This document shows, piece by piece, positions 25,571-34,919 of a stretch of 64,000 nucleotides of DNA (its first letter is position 1; each line of letters begins with the position of its first letter). Position numbers and translations under genes: made by a program. The notes beneath the pieces were generated by a model that was not told the origin of the DNA, made no database searches, and was given only the letters and a program-made list of their open reading frames with translations. Source of the stretch: Streptomyces catenulae. Its GTDB lineage: Bacteria; Actinomycetota; Actinomycetes; Streptomycetales; Streptomycetaceae. The DNA lies in the NCBI RefSeq assembly GCF_000718015.1, contig NZ_JODY01000011.1, positions 62,001-126,000 of the forward strand, written 5' to 3'.

Positions 25571-25612
25571 ATTCAGCATCCGGGACGCCGTTCACCATAT
25601 CGAACGGCGTCC
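25571..25612. promoter_or_regulatory. Predicted IclR operator pair upstream of the dehydrogenase gene
   Basis: Arms of 11 bp (25583-25593 and 25602-25612) around 8 bp form a perfect inverted repeat whose core is GTTC-N8-GAAC (25590-25605). A weaker ATTC-N8-GGAC copy begins at 25571, 19 bp earlier. It lies between the divergent IclR and dehydrogenase starts. Confidence 0.7.
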
Positions 25613-25648
25613 GGCCTGCGGCAAGAGCGCGCTCGGGAGGAATGCACG

Positions 25649-27202
25649 GTGGTCACAGCGGCGGCAGCACCAGTCTGGAGTGTCGACCCCCGAACCGGGA
25701 AGCGGCGCGAACAGGTCGCGGTGGAGGCCACCGCCGCCGAGGTGGACGCGGCGGTCCGCGCCGCGCACGCCGCCCGCCCGGCCCTCGCCGACCGCACCGC
25801 CCGCGCCGCGCTGCTGCGCCGCGCCGCCGAGCTGCTGGACGCCACCGGCGCCCGCGTCATCGAGGCCGCCGACGCCGAGACCGCGCTCGGCCCCGGCCGC
25901 CTCACCGGCGAACTCGCCCGCACCACCTACCAGTTGCGCGCCTGCGCCGACGCCGTCGACGAGGGCGCCTTCCTCGACGTACGGATCGACCACGCCGACC
26001 CCTCGCTCACCCCGCCCCGCCCCGATCTGCGCCGCCACAGGATCCCGCTGGGTCCGGTCGCGGTCTACGCGGCGAGCAACTTCCCGCTCGCCTTCTCGGT
26101 GCCCGGCGGCGACACCGCCAGCGCCCTGGCCGCCGGGTGCCCGGTCGTCGTCAAGGCCCACCCCGACCACCCGGCCACCTCCGAACTGGTCGCCGCGCTG
26201 CTGCGCCGCGCCGCCGCCGACACCGGTCTGCCCGAGGGCGTCGTCGGTCTGGTCCACGGCTTCGACGCCGGGGTGGAGCTGGTCCGCCATCCGCTGATCG
26301 CCGCCGCCGGGTTCACCGGCTCGGTCCGCGGCGGTCGCGCCCTCTTCGACGCGGCGGCCGCCCGCCCGCACCCCATCCCCTTCCACGGCGAGCTGGGCAG
26401 CCTCAACCCCGTCGTCGTCACCGAGGCGGCGGCCGCCGAACGCGCCGCGGAGATCGGCGCCGGGCTCGCCGCGTCGATGACGCTCGGCGTCGGCCAGTTC
26501 TGCGTCAAGCCCGGCCTCGTCCTCGTCCCCGAGGGGCCGGACGGCGACCGGCTGCTGACCGCGCTCACCGCCGCCGTCAGCGACACCGAGGCGGGCGTCC
26601 TCCTCGACCACCGGATGCGCGACGCCTTCGTCGACGGCGTCCGCGCCCGCGCCGGGCTGCCGGGCGTCGAGGCGCCGGTGACGCCCGGCGCGGGCGGTGA
26701 CCATACCGTCGCCCCCGGCTTCCTGACGCTGCCCGCGGCCCGCCTCCTCGACGATCCGGACGGCTACGCGCTGCTGCTGGAGGAGTGCTTCGGCCCGGTG
26801 ACGGTCGTCCTGCGGCACTCCGGTGACGGCGCGGTCGGCGCGGTCCTCGCCCACCTGCCCGGCAACCTCACCGCCACCCTCCAGCTCTCCGCCGAGGAGG
26901 GCGCCGGAACGGACCCGGCGGGCCGCGGCGCCCACCTGCTCGCCGAGGTCACCGCGCTCGCCGGACGCGTCGTCGTCAACGGCTGGCCCACCGGCGTCGC
27001 GGTCGCCCCCGCCCAGCACCACGGCGGCCCCTACCCGGCCACCACCTCCACCGCCACCTCGGTCGGCGCCACCGCGATCGAACGCTGGCTGCGCCCGGTG
27101 GCGTACCAGGACACCCCGCCCGCCCTCCTCCCGCCCGAACTGCGCGAGGAGAACCCGCTCGGCCTGCCCCGCCGGGTGGACGGGCGGCCCGAACCGGCGT
27201 GA
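25649..27202 (+). CDS. 2,5-dioxovalerate (alpha-ketoglutarate semialdehyde) dehydrogenase
   Basis: Aldehyde dehydrogenase, 517 residues, that converts alpha-ketoglutarate semialdehyde to 2-oxoglutarate, the last step of oxidative uronate/aldarate breakdown. Visible hallmarks are Asn144 (SNFPLAFS), the general-base Glu248 (FHGELGSLNP) and the nucleophile Cys285 (GQFCVKPGL); the context pattern is that of the KGSADH subfamily. The start is GTG 25649 after GGGAGGAA. A GNAT gene follows after 12 bp. Confidence 0.92.
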   Translation: MVTAAAAPVWSVDPRTGKRREQVAVEATAAEVDAAVRAAHAARPALADRTARAALLRRAAELLDATGARVIEAADAETALGPGRLTGELARTTYQLRACADAVDEGAFLDVRIDHADPSLTPPRPDLRRHRIPLGPVAVYAASNFPLAFSVPGGDTASALAAGCPVVVKAHPDHPATSELVAALLRRAAADTGLPEGVVGLVHGFDAGVELVRHPLIAAAGFTGSVRGGRALFDAAAARPHPIPFHGELGSLNPVVVTEAAAAERAAEIGAGLAASMTLGVGQFCVKPGLVLVPEGPDGDRLLTALTAAVSDTEAGVLLDHRMRDAFVDGVRARAGLPGVEAPVTPGAGGDHTVAPGFLTLPAARLLDDPDGYALLLEECFGPVTVVLRHSGDGAVGAVLAHLPGNLTATLQLSAEEGAGTDPAGRGAHLLAEVTALAGRVVVNGWPTGVAVAPAQHHGGPYPATTSTATSVGATAIERWLRPVAYQDTPPALLPPELREENPLGLPRRVDGRPEPA

Positions 27203-27214
27203 GGGGACGTCCGC

Positions 27215-27772
27215 GTGAGCGTTGACGGAGCACACCCCGGGCCGATCCGGCCGACGGAACTCGCCGGGCCCCGCGCCGTGACCATCCGCCCGGGCGGCGC
27301 CGCGGATCTGGCGCCCGCCGCCGCGCTGCACGCCCGGGCCCGCGCCGCCTACGACCGGGCCCGCCACCCCGGCGCCGACCCCGACCCGGACGCCCACCGC
27401 GCCGCCGCCCGGCGGGCCTGGGACCGGGCGCTGGCCGGGCCGGACGCCCGGATGCTCTGCGCCGAGCGGGACGGCACGGTCGTCGGCGCCGCCTGCCACG
27501 GCCCGGCCGCCGCGCCCGGCACCGTCACCCTCCACCAGCTCCAGGTCGACCCCGCCCACTGGGGCACCGGCGTCGGCCACGCGCTGCACGCCGCCTGTCT
27601 GCGGGCCTGGCGGGCGGCCGGGCACACCGCCGCCACCCTCGACGTCCTGTGGCACAACCGCCGCGCCCGCACCTTCTACACCGCCCGCGGCTGGCACCCC
27701 GACCCGTCCCGGGCACCCGCCCCGGACGCCACCCACCTCACGCTGACGCTGCGGCTCGGGGGCGGCCTCTAG
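27215..27772 (+). CDS. GNAT family N-acetyltransferase
   Basis: A 185-residue GNAT protein. Acetyl-CoA-binding motif A is visible as LQVDPAHWGTGVGHALHAACL, followed by the ARTFYTARGW motif B region. The first 25 residues are poorly structured, so a later start is possible. It follows the dehydrogenase gene by 12 bp and is probably co-transcribed, but a link to uronate metabolism is not evident. The substrate is unknown. Confidence 0.85.
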   Translation: MSVDGAHPGPIRPTELAGPRAVTIRPGGAADLAPAAALHARARAAYDRARHPGADPDPDAHRAAARRAWDRALAGPDARMLCAERDGTVVGAACHGPAAAPGTVTLHQLQVDPAHWGTGVGHALHAACLRAWRAAGHTAATLDVLWHNRRARTFYTARGWHPDPSRAPAPDATHLTLTLRLGGGL

Positions 27773-27888
27773 GGCGTGCGCGGAGCCGCGCCGTCCGCCC
27801 GGACGCCCGCCCGCCGCGCGGGAGTTCGCGGACCACGGGCCGGGGGCCCGCCGCCCCTTCCAAGATCAACCGGTGCAGAATGGCCCGT

Positions 27889-28485
27889 ATGCCGATATCG
27901 AACGTGCCGTTGGCGGCCACCCTCGACGATGCCCCGCTGGTCGGCCGGACGCTGGTCCGCGCCTTCGACGACGACCCGATGATGTGCTGGTTCTTCCCCG
28001 ACGCCGCCACCCGCGAGGCAGCGCTCGGCCGGTACTTCACCACCCTCTTCACCCGGCAGTACGCCCATGCCGGGATGTGTGAGCGGACCGGCGCGGCGGT
28101 GTCGTTCTGGGTGCCGCCGGAGGCACAGGACCGGGCGGTGCCCGACGCGGAGACCATCAAGGAGCTGACGGAGATCCTCGGCGACCGGGCGGGCCTCTTC
28201 GGCGAGGCGGTCGAGGCCGCCGCCGCGCACACCCCCGCCGAGCCGCACTGGTCCCTGGCGCTCCTCGGCGCCGACCCGGCCGTCCAGGGGCAGGGCCACG
28301 GCGCCGCCCTGCTCCGCTCCGGCCTCGCCAAGGCCGACGCCGCAGGTCAGCCCGCCTACCTGGAGTCCTCCAAACCGGCCAACCTCCCCGTCTACGAGCA
28401 CTTCGGCTTCACCGTCCGCGACGAACTGCACCTCCCGGGCGGCGGCCCGACACTCTGGACGATGTGGCGGGAGCCGGTCGCGTAG
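27889..28485 (+). CDS. GNAT family N-acetyltransferase
   Basis: A 198-residue GNAT protein of the type common in actinobacteria: RTLVRAFDDDPMMCWFFPD near the N-terminus, motif A LLGADPAVQGQGHGAALLRSGL, then YEHFGFTVRDE. An earlier in-frame ATG at 27880 is possible. ATG 27889 is preferred because a CAGAAT -10-like hexamer ends at 27881, seven bases before it (leaderless start), and no ribosome-binding site serves either. The substrate is unknown. Confidence 0.87.
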   Translation: MPISNVPLAATLDDAPLVGRTLVRAFDDDPMMCWFFPDAATREAALGRYFTTLFTRQYAHAGMCERTGAAVSFWVPPEAQDRAVPDAETIKELTEILGDRAGLFGEAVEAAAAHTPAEPHWSLALLGADPAVQGQGHGAALLRSGLAKADAAGQPAYLESSKPANLPVYEHFGFTVRDELHLPGGGPTLWTMWREPVA

Positions 28486-28670
28486 CGGGACGGGATCCGG
28501 CCGCCCGGCGCGGGGCGGCGGTCGGTGCGCGAGCGGCGGCGGCCCCCGTTCCGCCCCGGCCCCCGACCGGTGATCCGGCGCCCCGCCACAGGACCCCGAC
28601 CCCCGCGGAATAACCGACCGTTCCTCCCGGTTGTGCCGAGTCCGATCCCCGTACGAGGAAAGTCACCCCC

Positions 28671-29378
28671 ATGCGCGTCGAAATCTGGTCCGACATCGCC
28701 TGCCCCTGGTGCTACATAGGCAAGGCCCGCTTCGAGGCGGGGCTCGCCGGGTTCGCGCACCGGGACGGGGTCGAAGTGGTGCACCGCTCCTTCGAGCTGG
28801 ACCCGGCCGCGCCCGCGCCCACCGACGTCCCGGTGCTGGAGATGCTGGCCACCAAGTACGGCGTCAGCCGCGAGCAGGCCGAGGCGATGGAGGCGCGGGT
28901 CGCCGACGCGGCGCGCGGCGAGGGCCTCGGGTACCGCTCGGACCGGATCCACGGCAACACCTTCGACCTGCACCGGCTGCTCCACCTCGCCAAGGCGCAC
29001 GGTGTGCAGGACGCGCTGCTCGGCGTGTTCTACCGGGCCAACTTCGCCGAGGCGCGGCCGCTCGGCGACCGGGACACCCTGGTGGCCCTCGCCGCCGAGG
29101 CCGGGGTGCCCGCCGAGGAGGCCGCCCGGGTGCTCGCCGATCCGGACGCCTACGCCGACGCGGTGCGCGCCGACGAGCGCGAGGCGGCCGAACTGGGCGC
29201 CACCGGCGTCCCCTTCTTCGTCATCGACCGCCGCTACGGCATCTCCGGCGGCCAGCCCGCCGAGGTCTTCCGGCAGGCCCTGGACCGTGCCCACCAGGAG
29301 GGCGCGCTCCAGCAGCTGCCGACCGGCGACGCCGAGGTCTGCGGCGACGACGGCTGCGCGGTGCCGCCGACGGCGTAG
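28671..29378 (+). CDS. DsbA family oxidoreductase (FrnE-like)
   Basis: A cytosolic thioredoxin-fold protein, 235 residues, of the FrnE/2-hydroxychromene-2-carboxylate isomerase-like group. The redox motif CPWC is at Cys11-Cys14, and a helical insertion follows. The cis-Pro loop is in ATGVPFFVI, and the C-terminus has the QALDRAHQEG helix. FrnE proteins act as disulfide oxidoreductases or isomerases. It has no signal peptide. A short C-terminal tail holds two further Cys (VCGDDGCA). Confidence 0.9.
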   Translation: MRVEIWSDIACPWCYIGKARFEAGLAGFAHRDGVEVVHRSFELDPAAPAPTDVPVLEMLATKYGVSREQAEAMEARVADAARGEGLGYRSDRIHGNTFDLHRLLHLAKAHGVQDALLGVFYRANFAEARPLGDRDTLVALAAEAGVPAEEAARVLADPDAYADAVRADEREAAELGATGVPFFVIDRRYGISGGQPAEVFRQALDRAHQEGALQQLPTGDAEVCGDDGCAVPPTA

Positions 29379-29454
29379 CCGCCCGGCCGGGCCCGCCGCC
29401 CGGGACGCCGTACCGGGTACGGCACCGGGCGGGCCCGCGCCGCCCGGAGGTGCC

Positions 29455-30558
29455 ATGGACGCGGTGACCCGGGCGGCGCACAGTGGTGTCATGCAGCGAC
29501 TCACGTCACTCGCCGGAGCCGAGTTCGCGCCCGGGACCCCGTATCTCAACACCGCCTCCGGCGGGCTGCTCCCGGCCCGCTCGCGCACCGCCGTCTGCGA
29601 GGCCGTCGCGGACGCCGCCACGTACGGCACGATGGGGCGCGACTACTTCGGCCCGGCGGAGGAGGCCAGGCGGGGCTTCGCCCGGTTGCTGGGGGTACCG
29701 GCCGAACGGGTCGCCGTGGGCAGCTCGGTGGCGGTGCACTCCGCATTTGTCGCCACCACCCTGGAGCCCGGCGCGGAGGTCCTGGTCCCCGAGGGCGACT
29801 TCAGCTCGCTGGTCAACCCGCTCGCCGCCGCCCCCGGCGTCACCCTCCGCACCGCCCCGCTCGACGCGCTCGCCGACGCCGTACGGCCCACCACCTCGCT
29901 GGTCGCGTGCAGCGCGGTGCAGTCGCTCGACGGGCGGATCGCCGACCTCGACGCGGTCCGCGCGGCCGCCCGGGCGCACGGCGCCCGCACCTTCGTCGAC
30001 GTCACCCAGGCCGCCGGCTGGCTGCCGCTGCGCGTCACCGGCTTCGACTACCTCTCCTGCGGCGCCTTCAAATGGCTGCTCTGCCCGCGCGGCGCCACCT
30101 TCCTGGCGTTCGGCGAGGCCGCCCTCGCCGACGACGGGCCGCGGCCCCGGCACGCCGGATGGGTCACCGGCGAGGACCCGGGCGCGTCCTGCTACGGCCC
30201 GGTCGCCCGGCCCGCCGCCACCGCCCGCCGCTACGACGAACCGCACGCCCTGCTCTCCTACGCGGGCGCCGCCGCCTCCCTCGCGCTGCTCGACGAGATC
30301 GGCGTGCCCGCGGTGCACGCCCACAACACCGCGCTCGCCGACCGCTTCCGCACCGGGCTCACCGCCCGGGGGCTCGACCCCCGCCCGGCGCCCGGCTCCG
30401 CGATCGTCTCCGTGGCGGCGCCGCCCGGCGCCGCGGAGCGGCTGGCCGCCGCGGGCATCCGGGTCGCGGTCCGCGGCGGTCTGCTCCGTACCGCCTTCCA
30501 CCTCTACAACGACGCCGACGAGGTCGACCGCGCCCTGGAGATCATCGGCGGTGCCTGA
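29455..30558 (+). CDS. Class V aminotransferase-fold PLP enzyme
   Basis: A 367-residue PLP enzyme of the class V (kynureninase/cysteine desulfurase-like) fold. The Schiff-base lysine is Lys206 in SCGAFKWLLCPRG. The Asp in TFVDVTQAAGWL and the early YLNTASGGLLP are family features. No desulfurase-type Cys loop is present, so it is more likely an aminotransferase, lyase or epimerase-like member; the substrate is unknown. CGGAGG supports ATG 29455 over an internal ATG at 29491. Confidence 0.87.
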   Translation: MDAVTRAAHSGVMQRLTSLAGAEFAPGTPYLNTASGGLLPARSRTAVCEAVADAATYGTMGRDYFGPAEEARRGFARLLGVPAERVAVGSSVAVHSAFVATTLEPGAEVLVPEGDFSSLVNPLAAAPGVTLRTAPLDALADAVRPTTSLVACSAVQSLDGRIADLDAVRAAARAHGARTFVDVTQAAGWLPLRVTGFDYLSCGAFKWLLCPRGATFLAFGEAALADDGPRPRHAGWVTGEDPGASCYGPVARPAATARRYDEPHALLSYAGAAASLALLDEIGVPAVHAHNTALADRFRTGLTARGLDPRPAPGSAIVSVAAPPGAAERLAAAGIRVAVRGGLLRTAFHLYNDADEVDRALEIIGGA

Positions 30559-30598
30559 GCGGACGGGGCGGGACCGGGCCGGGCCGCTCCCGACCGCC

Positions 30599-31918
30599 TC
30601 ACACCTCCCCGCGCACCATCCGCAACAGCCGGTCCAGCACCGCGCCGTCGCTCACCCGCAGCCCGTCGTGCTCCCACTCGTTGGTCACCCACACCCGCAT
30701 CCCGCGGATACGTTCGGCGGTGGCCAGGGAGTGCGCGGTGTCGACGTACATGTCGTCGAAGTAGACCGCCGCGGCGGCGGGCACCTCGTTGGCCGCCAGC
30801 GCCCCGGCGTCGTACAGATCCGGCCAGTCGCCCCGCGCGGCCAACTCCTGCGCGGTCTCCTTGAGCGGGCGCAGCGCCGGGTCGGTGTCGAAGAGCCAGG
30901 GGTACATCATCTCGCCGGTGAGGTAGAGCGGCCCCGCGCCGTCCAGCACGGTGTCCACGTCGAACTGCGGATACGCCGTCAGACCGTCCCGCACCCGCTG
31001 CGCCGCCCACGCCGTCGGCCCCGGATCCACCGACCGCTGCCCGTAGATCGCCTCGTGCACCACCGCGAACAGCGGCGCCGCCGCGTGCGACAGCTGCGCC
31101 CGGACGCCCTCCAGGAACGCATCGCCCAACTCCCGCCCGGCCGGACCGGTGACCCAGGCGTCGGCCAGCAGATGGTGCAGGACGTGCGAGCCGTTGCCGG
31201 TGCCCAGCAGCATCCCCAGCGCCTGGAACGCCCGAGGCGTCAGCGTCCCGCCGCCGGGCAGCCGCACCTCCCGCTCGCGCAGATGCGCCGCGATCTCCCG
31301 TACCGCCGCCACGTCCCGCGGATACCGGGCGTAGTGCGCGGCGTTCTTCCGGGCGACCCGGGGGTACGCCGCCCGGTAGACGTCCTCGGCGCTCGCGTCG
31401 AGCCCCGGCAGCCCGCCGGTCACCAGCGCCTCGCGCAGCCCCTCGGGTGCCTGCGAGAGATAGGCGACGGTGCAGAAGCCGCCGAAGCTCTGCCCCAGCA
31501 CGCTCCACGGGGTGTCCGCCCCCACCAGCCGACGGCGGAAGAGTTCGGCGTCCCGCACGATCGCGTCGGCGCGGAAATGTGCCAGGTACCCGGCCTGTTC
31601 CCGGGGCCCGCCGCGCAGCGGCAGCGTCTGCCGGTTGGCGGGCGTGGAGCGGCCGGTGCCGCGCTGGTCGAGGAGGAGCACCCGGTAGTCCTCCAGCGCC
31701 CGGCCCAGCCACGACTCCCGGCCCAGCGGACGCGGCGCGGCGTTGCCGGGACCGCCCTGGAGGAACACCAGCCACGGCAGCGCGGCGTCCTCACGGCCCG
31801 CGGCCACCACCTCCCGGCCGTACACGGCGATCCGTTCGCCGCCCGGGTCGCCGTGGTCCAGCGGTACGTCCAGCACATGGTCGGTCAGGGTCACCCCGGG
31901 CAGCCGGTCGATGGTCAT
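30599..31918 (-). CDS. Alpha/beta hydrolase, proline iminopeptidase (S33) type
   Basis: A 439-residue cytosolic alpha/beta hydrolase matching the S33 aminopeptidase group. The oxyanion-hole motif is FLQGGPGNA, the following LLDQRGTGRS is typical of prolyl aminopeptidases, and the nucleophile is Ser144 in GQSFGG. A large helical cap region runs from about residue 180 to 330. It is expected to release N-terminal proline or act on small esters/amides. Convergent with the aminotransferase gene, with 40 bp between. Confidence 0.88.
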   Translation of the reverse strand: MTIDRLPGVTLTDHVLDVPLDHGDPGGERIAVYGREVVAAGREDAALPWLVFLQGGPGNAAPRPLGRESWLGRALEDYRVLLLDQRGTGRSTPANRQTLPLRGGPREQAGYLAHFRADAIVRDAELFRRRLVGADTPWSVLGQSFGGFCTVAYLSQAPEGLREALVTGGLPGLDASAEDVYRAAYPRVARKNAAHYARYPRDVAAVREIAAHLREREVRLPGGGTLTPRAFQALGMLLGTGNGSHVLHHLLADAWVTGPAGRELGDAFLEGVRAQLSHAAAPLFAVVHEAIYGQRSVDPGPTAWAAQRVRDGLTAYPQFDVDTVLDGAGPLYLTGEMMYPWLFDTDPALRPLKETAQELAARGDWPDLYDAGALAANEVPAAAAVYFDDMYVDTAHSLATAERIRGMRVWVTNEWEHDGLRVSDGAVLDRLLRMVRGEV

Positions 31919-32031
31919 GAACCGTCCTCACTTCCCTCTCGGCGGTGCGCCCGGGCCAAACGGGCCCGGACACCCCGGTCAGGCTAGGAGGTGACGGCCC
32001 GGCGGCGGAGAGGCACCCCGCGGACACGACG

Positions 32032-32071
32032 GCGCGGCCGTCGCACAGCCCGGGCTGTGCGACGGCCGCGC
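32032..32071 (-). terminator. Perfect 40-bp palindrome, terminator of ectABCD
   Basis: Twenty bases (32032-32051) are followed directly by their exact reverse complement (32052-32071). It sits 18 bp past the ectD stop and can fold as a very strong hairpin, effectively with a tight tetraloop. Confidence 0.85.
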
Positions 32072-32088
32072 GCGGCGGGCGTGGTGCG

Positions 32089-32988
32089 TCACCGCACCGG
32101 TGTGAACTCCCGCGCCCCGATGTAGTCCGGGCGCGGCACCGGCGCCGCGAACGGGTCGACGGCGGCGTTCTCCACGCTGTTGAAGACGATGAAGACGTTG
32201 CTGCGCGGGTACGGCGTGATGTTGTCACCGCTGCCGTGCATCGCGTTGCAGTCGAACCACGTCGCGGAGCCCGCCCGGCCGGTGAACAGCCGGATGCCGT
32301 GCTCGTCCGCCATGTCCGTCAGCACCTGGTCCGACGGGATGCCGGCGTCCTGCATCTGGAGCGACCGCTTGTAGTTGTCCTTCGGCGTCTCTCCCTCGCA
32401 CCCCACGAAATGCCGGTGCGAACCGGGCATGATCATGAGACCGCCGTTGGTGTCGAAGTTCTCGGTGAGCGCGATCGACACCGAGACGGTCCGCATGTTC
32501 GGCAGCCCGTCCTCGGCGTGCCAGGTCTCGAAGTCCGAGTGCCAGTAGAAACCGGACGCGCCGAAGCCGGGCTTGACGTTGATCCGCGACTGGTGGACGT
32601 AGACGTCGGAGCCGAGGATCTGACGGGCCCGGCCCACCACACGCGGATCGGAGACCAGCCGGGCGAACACCTCGCTGATCTTGTGCACCTCGAACACGGA
32701 CCGGATGCTCTGGGACTTCGGCTCGACGATGGAGCGCGGGTTCGCGCGCATCGCCGGGTCGCCGACCAGCCGGTCCAGTTCGGTGCGGTACACCGCGACT
32801 TCTTCCGCCGTCAGCAGTTCCCCGATGGCGAAGAAACCGTCGCGTTCGAAGTCGCTCAGCTCGGACGGACGGAACGGGCCCGCCGTGCCGGGCTGCGACC
32901 ACACCACCGGGTCCTTCCGCGGGGTGATCACCTCGGAGGTGCCGCGGGTCGGGTACAGGTCGGCGGTGCGCTCGGGTGCGATGGTCAT
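32089..32988 (-). CDS. ectD: Ectoine 5-hydroxylase EctD
   Basis: Fe(II)/2-oxoglutarate dioxygenase, 299 residues, that converts ectoine to (S,S)-5-hydroxyectoine. The iron triad is readable as His150-X-Asp152 (FYWHSDFETWH) and His251 (AMHGSGDN), close to the positions known for EctD. The signature stretch FYWHSDFETWHAEDG and QSRINVKPGFGASG are typical. AGGAAGG lies just upstream of ATG 32988. It is the last gene of the operon. Confidence 0.97.
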   Translation of the reverse strand: MTIAPERTADLYPTRGTSEVITPRKDPVVWSQPGTAGPFRPSELSDFERDGFFAIGELLTAEEVAVYRTELDRLVGDPAMRANPRSIVEPKSQSIRSVFEVHKISEVFARLVSDPRVVGRARQILGSDVYVHQSRINVKPGFGASGFYWHSDFETWHAEDGLPNMRTVSVSIALTENFDTNGGLMIMPGSHRHFVGCEGETPKDNYKRSLQMQDAGIPSDQVLTDMADEHGIRLFTGRAGSATWFDCNAMHGSGDNITPYPRSNVFIVFNSVENAAVDPFAAPVPRPDYIGAREFTPVR

Positions 32989-33069
32989 GGTGTTGCCTTC
33001 CTCTCCTCTCGTACGTGCTCCGTGGATGCCGGGATACCGTCCGTCAACTGCCGGACGCGGAGTCGACGT

Positions 33070-33486
33070 TCAGACCTGGGGCGCGTCGGCGTCGTCCTCG
33101 GTGAGCAGGGGGTAGACGCCGTTCTCGTCGTGGTCCTCGCGGCCGGTGACCGGCGGGTTGAAGACACAGACGCAGCGGAAGTCCGTCTTGGGCCGCATGG
33201 TGTGCTTCTCGTGGCCGTTGAGCAGGTACATCGTGCCCGGCGAGATCCAGTGCTTCTCACCGGTCTCGTCGTTGGTCAGCTCGGCCTCGCCCTCCACGCA
33301 CAGGACCGCCTCGATGTGGTTGGCGTACCACATCGACGTCTCGGTACCGGCGTAGAGCGTGGTCTCGTGGAGGGAGAAGCCGACGCGCTCCTTGGCGAGC
33401 ACGATGCGCTTGCTCTCCCAGGTGCCGGAAGCCGCCTTGACGTGGCGGTCGGTGCCCTCGATGTCCTTGAACGAGCGAACGATCAC
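33070..33486 (-). CDS. ectC: Ectoine synthase EctC
   Basis: Cupin enzyme, 138 residues, that cyclises N-gamma-acetyl-2,4-diaminobutyrate to ectoine. The cupin core carries the metal- and substrate-binding positions in [18 protein letters not shown] and [16 protein letters not shown]. It starts with GTG (MIVRSF), the usual N-terminus of the family. It is 58 bp from ectB and 81 bp from ectD on the same strand. Confidence 0.97.
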   Translation of the reverse strand: MIVRSFKDIEGTDRHVKAASGTWESKRIVLAKERVGFSLHETTLYAGTETSMWYANHIEAVLCVEGEAELTNDETGEKHWISPGTMYLLNGHEKHTMRPKTDFRCVCVFNPPVTGREDHDENGVYPLLTEDDADAPQV

Positions 33487-33544
33487 GGTGAGTCGGTGCC
33501 TTTCTGTGGAACGGTGACGAAGGGGTGCCGGACGCGGCGCGTGC

Positions 33545-34813
33545 TCAGACGCGGTCGCGGACGGCGCGGGCGAGGATCCGCAGACCCTCGTCCAGCTCTT
33601 CGGGGGTGGTCGTCAGCGCCGGGAGCAGCTTGACGACCTCGCTCTCCGGCCCGGAGGTCTCGATCAGCAGACCCAGGTCGAAGGCGCGCTTGGCGATCTT
33701 GTTGGCGAGGCTCTTGTCGCGGAACTCCATGCCCCACACGAGTCCGCGCCCGCGGTACTCGACGACGGCGTCCGGGTGCTCCTCGGCGATGGCCTTCAGG
33801 TGCGACTCGACGATCTCACCGCGGGCCAGCGTCTGCTTCTCCATCTGCCCGTCGGCCCAGTACGTGTCGAGCGTCGCGGCGGCGGTGACGAACGCCGGGT
33901 TGTTGCCGCGGAAGGTGCCGTTGTGCTCGCCCGGCTCCCACACGTCCAGCTCCGGCTTGAAGAGCGTGAGGGCGAGCGGCAGCCCGTAGCCGCTGATGGA
34001 CTTCGAGACGGTGACGATGTCCGGCACGATGCCCGACTCCTCGAAGGAGAAGAACGCGCCGGTACGGCCGCAGCCCATCTGGATGTCGTCGACGATCAGC
34101 AGCATGTCCTGCCGGTCGCACAGCGCGCGCAGCGCCTGGAGCCACTCCGGGCGGGCGACGTTGATGCCGCCCTCGCCCTGGACCGTCTCGACGATGACCG
34201 CGGCGGGCTTGTTCAGCCCCGAGCCGGAGTCCTCCAGCAGCCGCTCGAACCAGAGGAAGTCCGGGGTGGCGCCGTCGAGGTAGTGGTCGAACGGCATCGG
34301 GGTGCCGTGCACCAGCGGGATACCGGCGCCCGCCCGCTTGAAGGCGTTGCCGGTCACCGCGAGCGAGCCGAGGGACATGCCGTGGAAGGCGTTGGTGAAC
34401 GAGACGATCGACTCGCGGCCCTTGACCTTACGGGCGAGCTTCAGCGCCGCCTCGACGGCGTTGGTGCCCGTCGGGCCCGGGAACATGACCTTGTAGGGCA
34501 GGTCGCGCGGGCGCAGGATGATGTTCTGGAACGACTCCAGGAACGCCCGCTTCGCGGTCGTCGACATGTCCAGGCCGTGGGTGACGCCGTCCCGCTCGAT
34601 GTAGTCGATCAGGGCGCGTTTGAGGACGGGGTTGTTGTGGCCGTAGTTGAGCGAACCGGCTCCGGCGAAGAAGTCCAGGTAGGTGTGGCCGTCCTCGTCG
34701 GTCATACGGCTGCCCTGCGCGCGGTCGAACACGGTCGGCCAGCTGCGGCAGTAGCTCCGCACCTCCGACTCGACGGTCTCGAAGACGCTGAGGTCGGGCT
34801 GGGTGATGGTCAC
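33545..34813 (-). CDS. ectB: Diaminobutyrate-2-oxoglutarate transaminase EctB
   Basis: PLP class III aminotransferase, 422 residues, that makes L-2,4-diaminobutyrate from aspartate-beta-semialdehyde with glutamate as donor. The class III signature [21 protein letters not shown] leads to the PLP lysine in [13 protein letters not shown]. The N-terminal [15 protein letters not shown] is characteristic. The start is GTG 34813 with AGGAG 8 nt upstream. Confidence 0.97.
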   Translation of the reverse strand: MTITQPDLSVFETVESEVRSYCRSWPTVFDRAQGSRMTDEDGHTYLDFFAGAGSLNYGHNNPVLKRALIDYIERDGVTHGLDMSTTAKRAFLESFQNIILRPRDLPYKVMFPGPTGTNAVEAALKLARKVKGRESIVSFTNAFHGMSLGSLAVTGNAFKRAGAGIPLVHGTPMPFDHYLDGATPDFLWFERLLEDSGSGLNKPAAVIVETVQGEGGINVARPEWLQALRALCDRQDMLLIVDDIQMGCGRTGAFFSFEESGIVPDIVTVSKSISGYGLPLALTLFKPELDVWEPGEHNGTFRGNNPAFVTAAATLDTYWADGQMEKQTLARGEIVESHLKAIAEEHPDAVVEYRGRGLVWGMEFRDKSLANKIAKRAFDLGLLIETSGPESEVVKLLPALTTTPEELDEGLRILARAVRDRV

Positions 34814-34919
34814 AGCATGCTCCTGGGAGATGAGTGGCGTGGGGTCTTGCGAAGTCCGGGGTGCGGGCGCCTCCGGGCGGTGGCACCGGGTGCCGCCGCG
34901 GGGCCCGCGGGTGGTGCGG

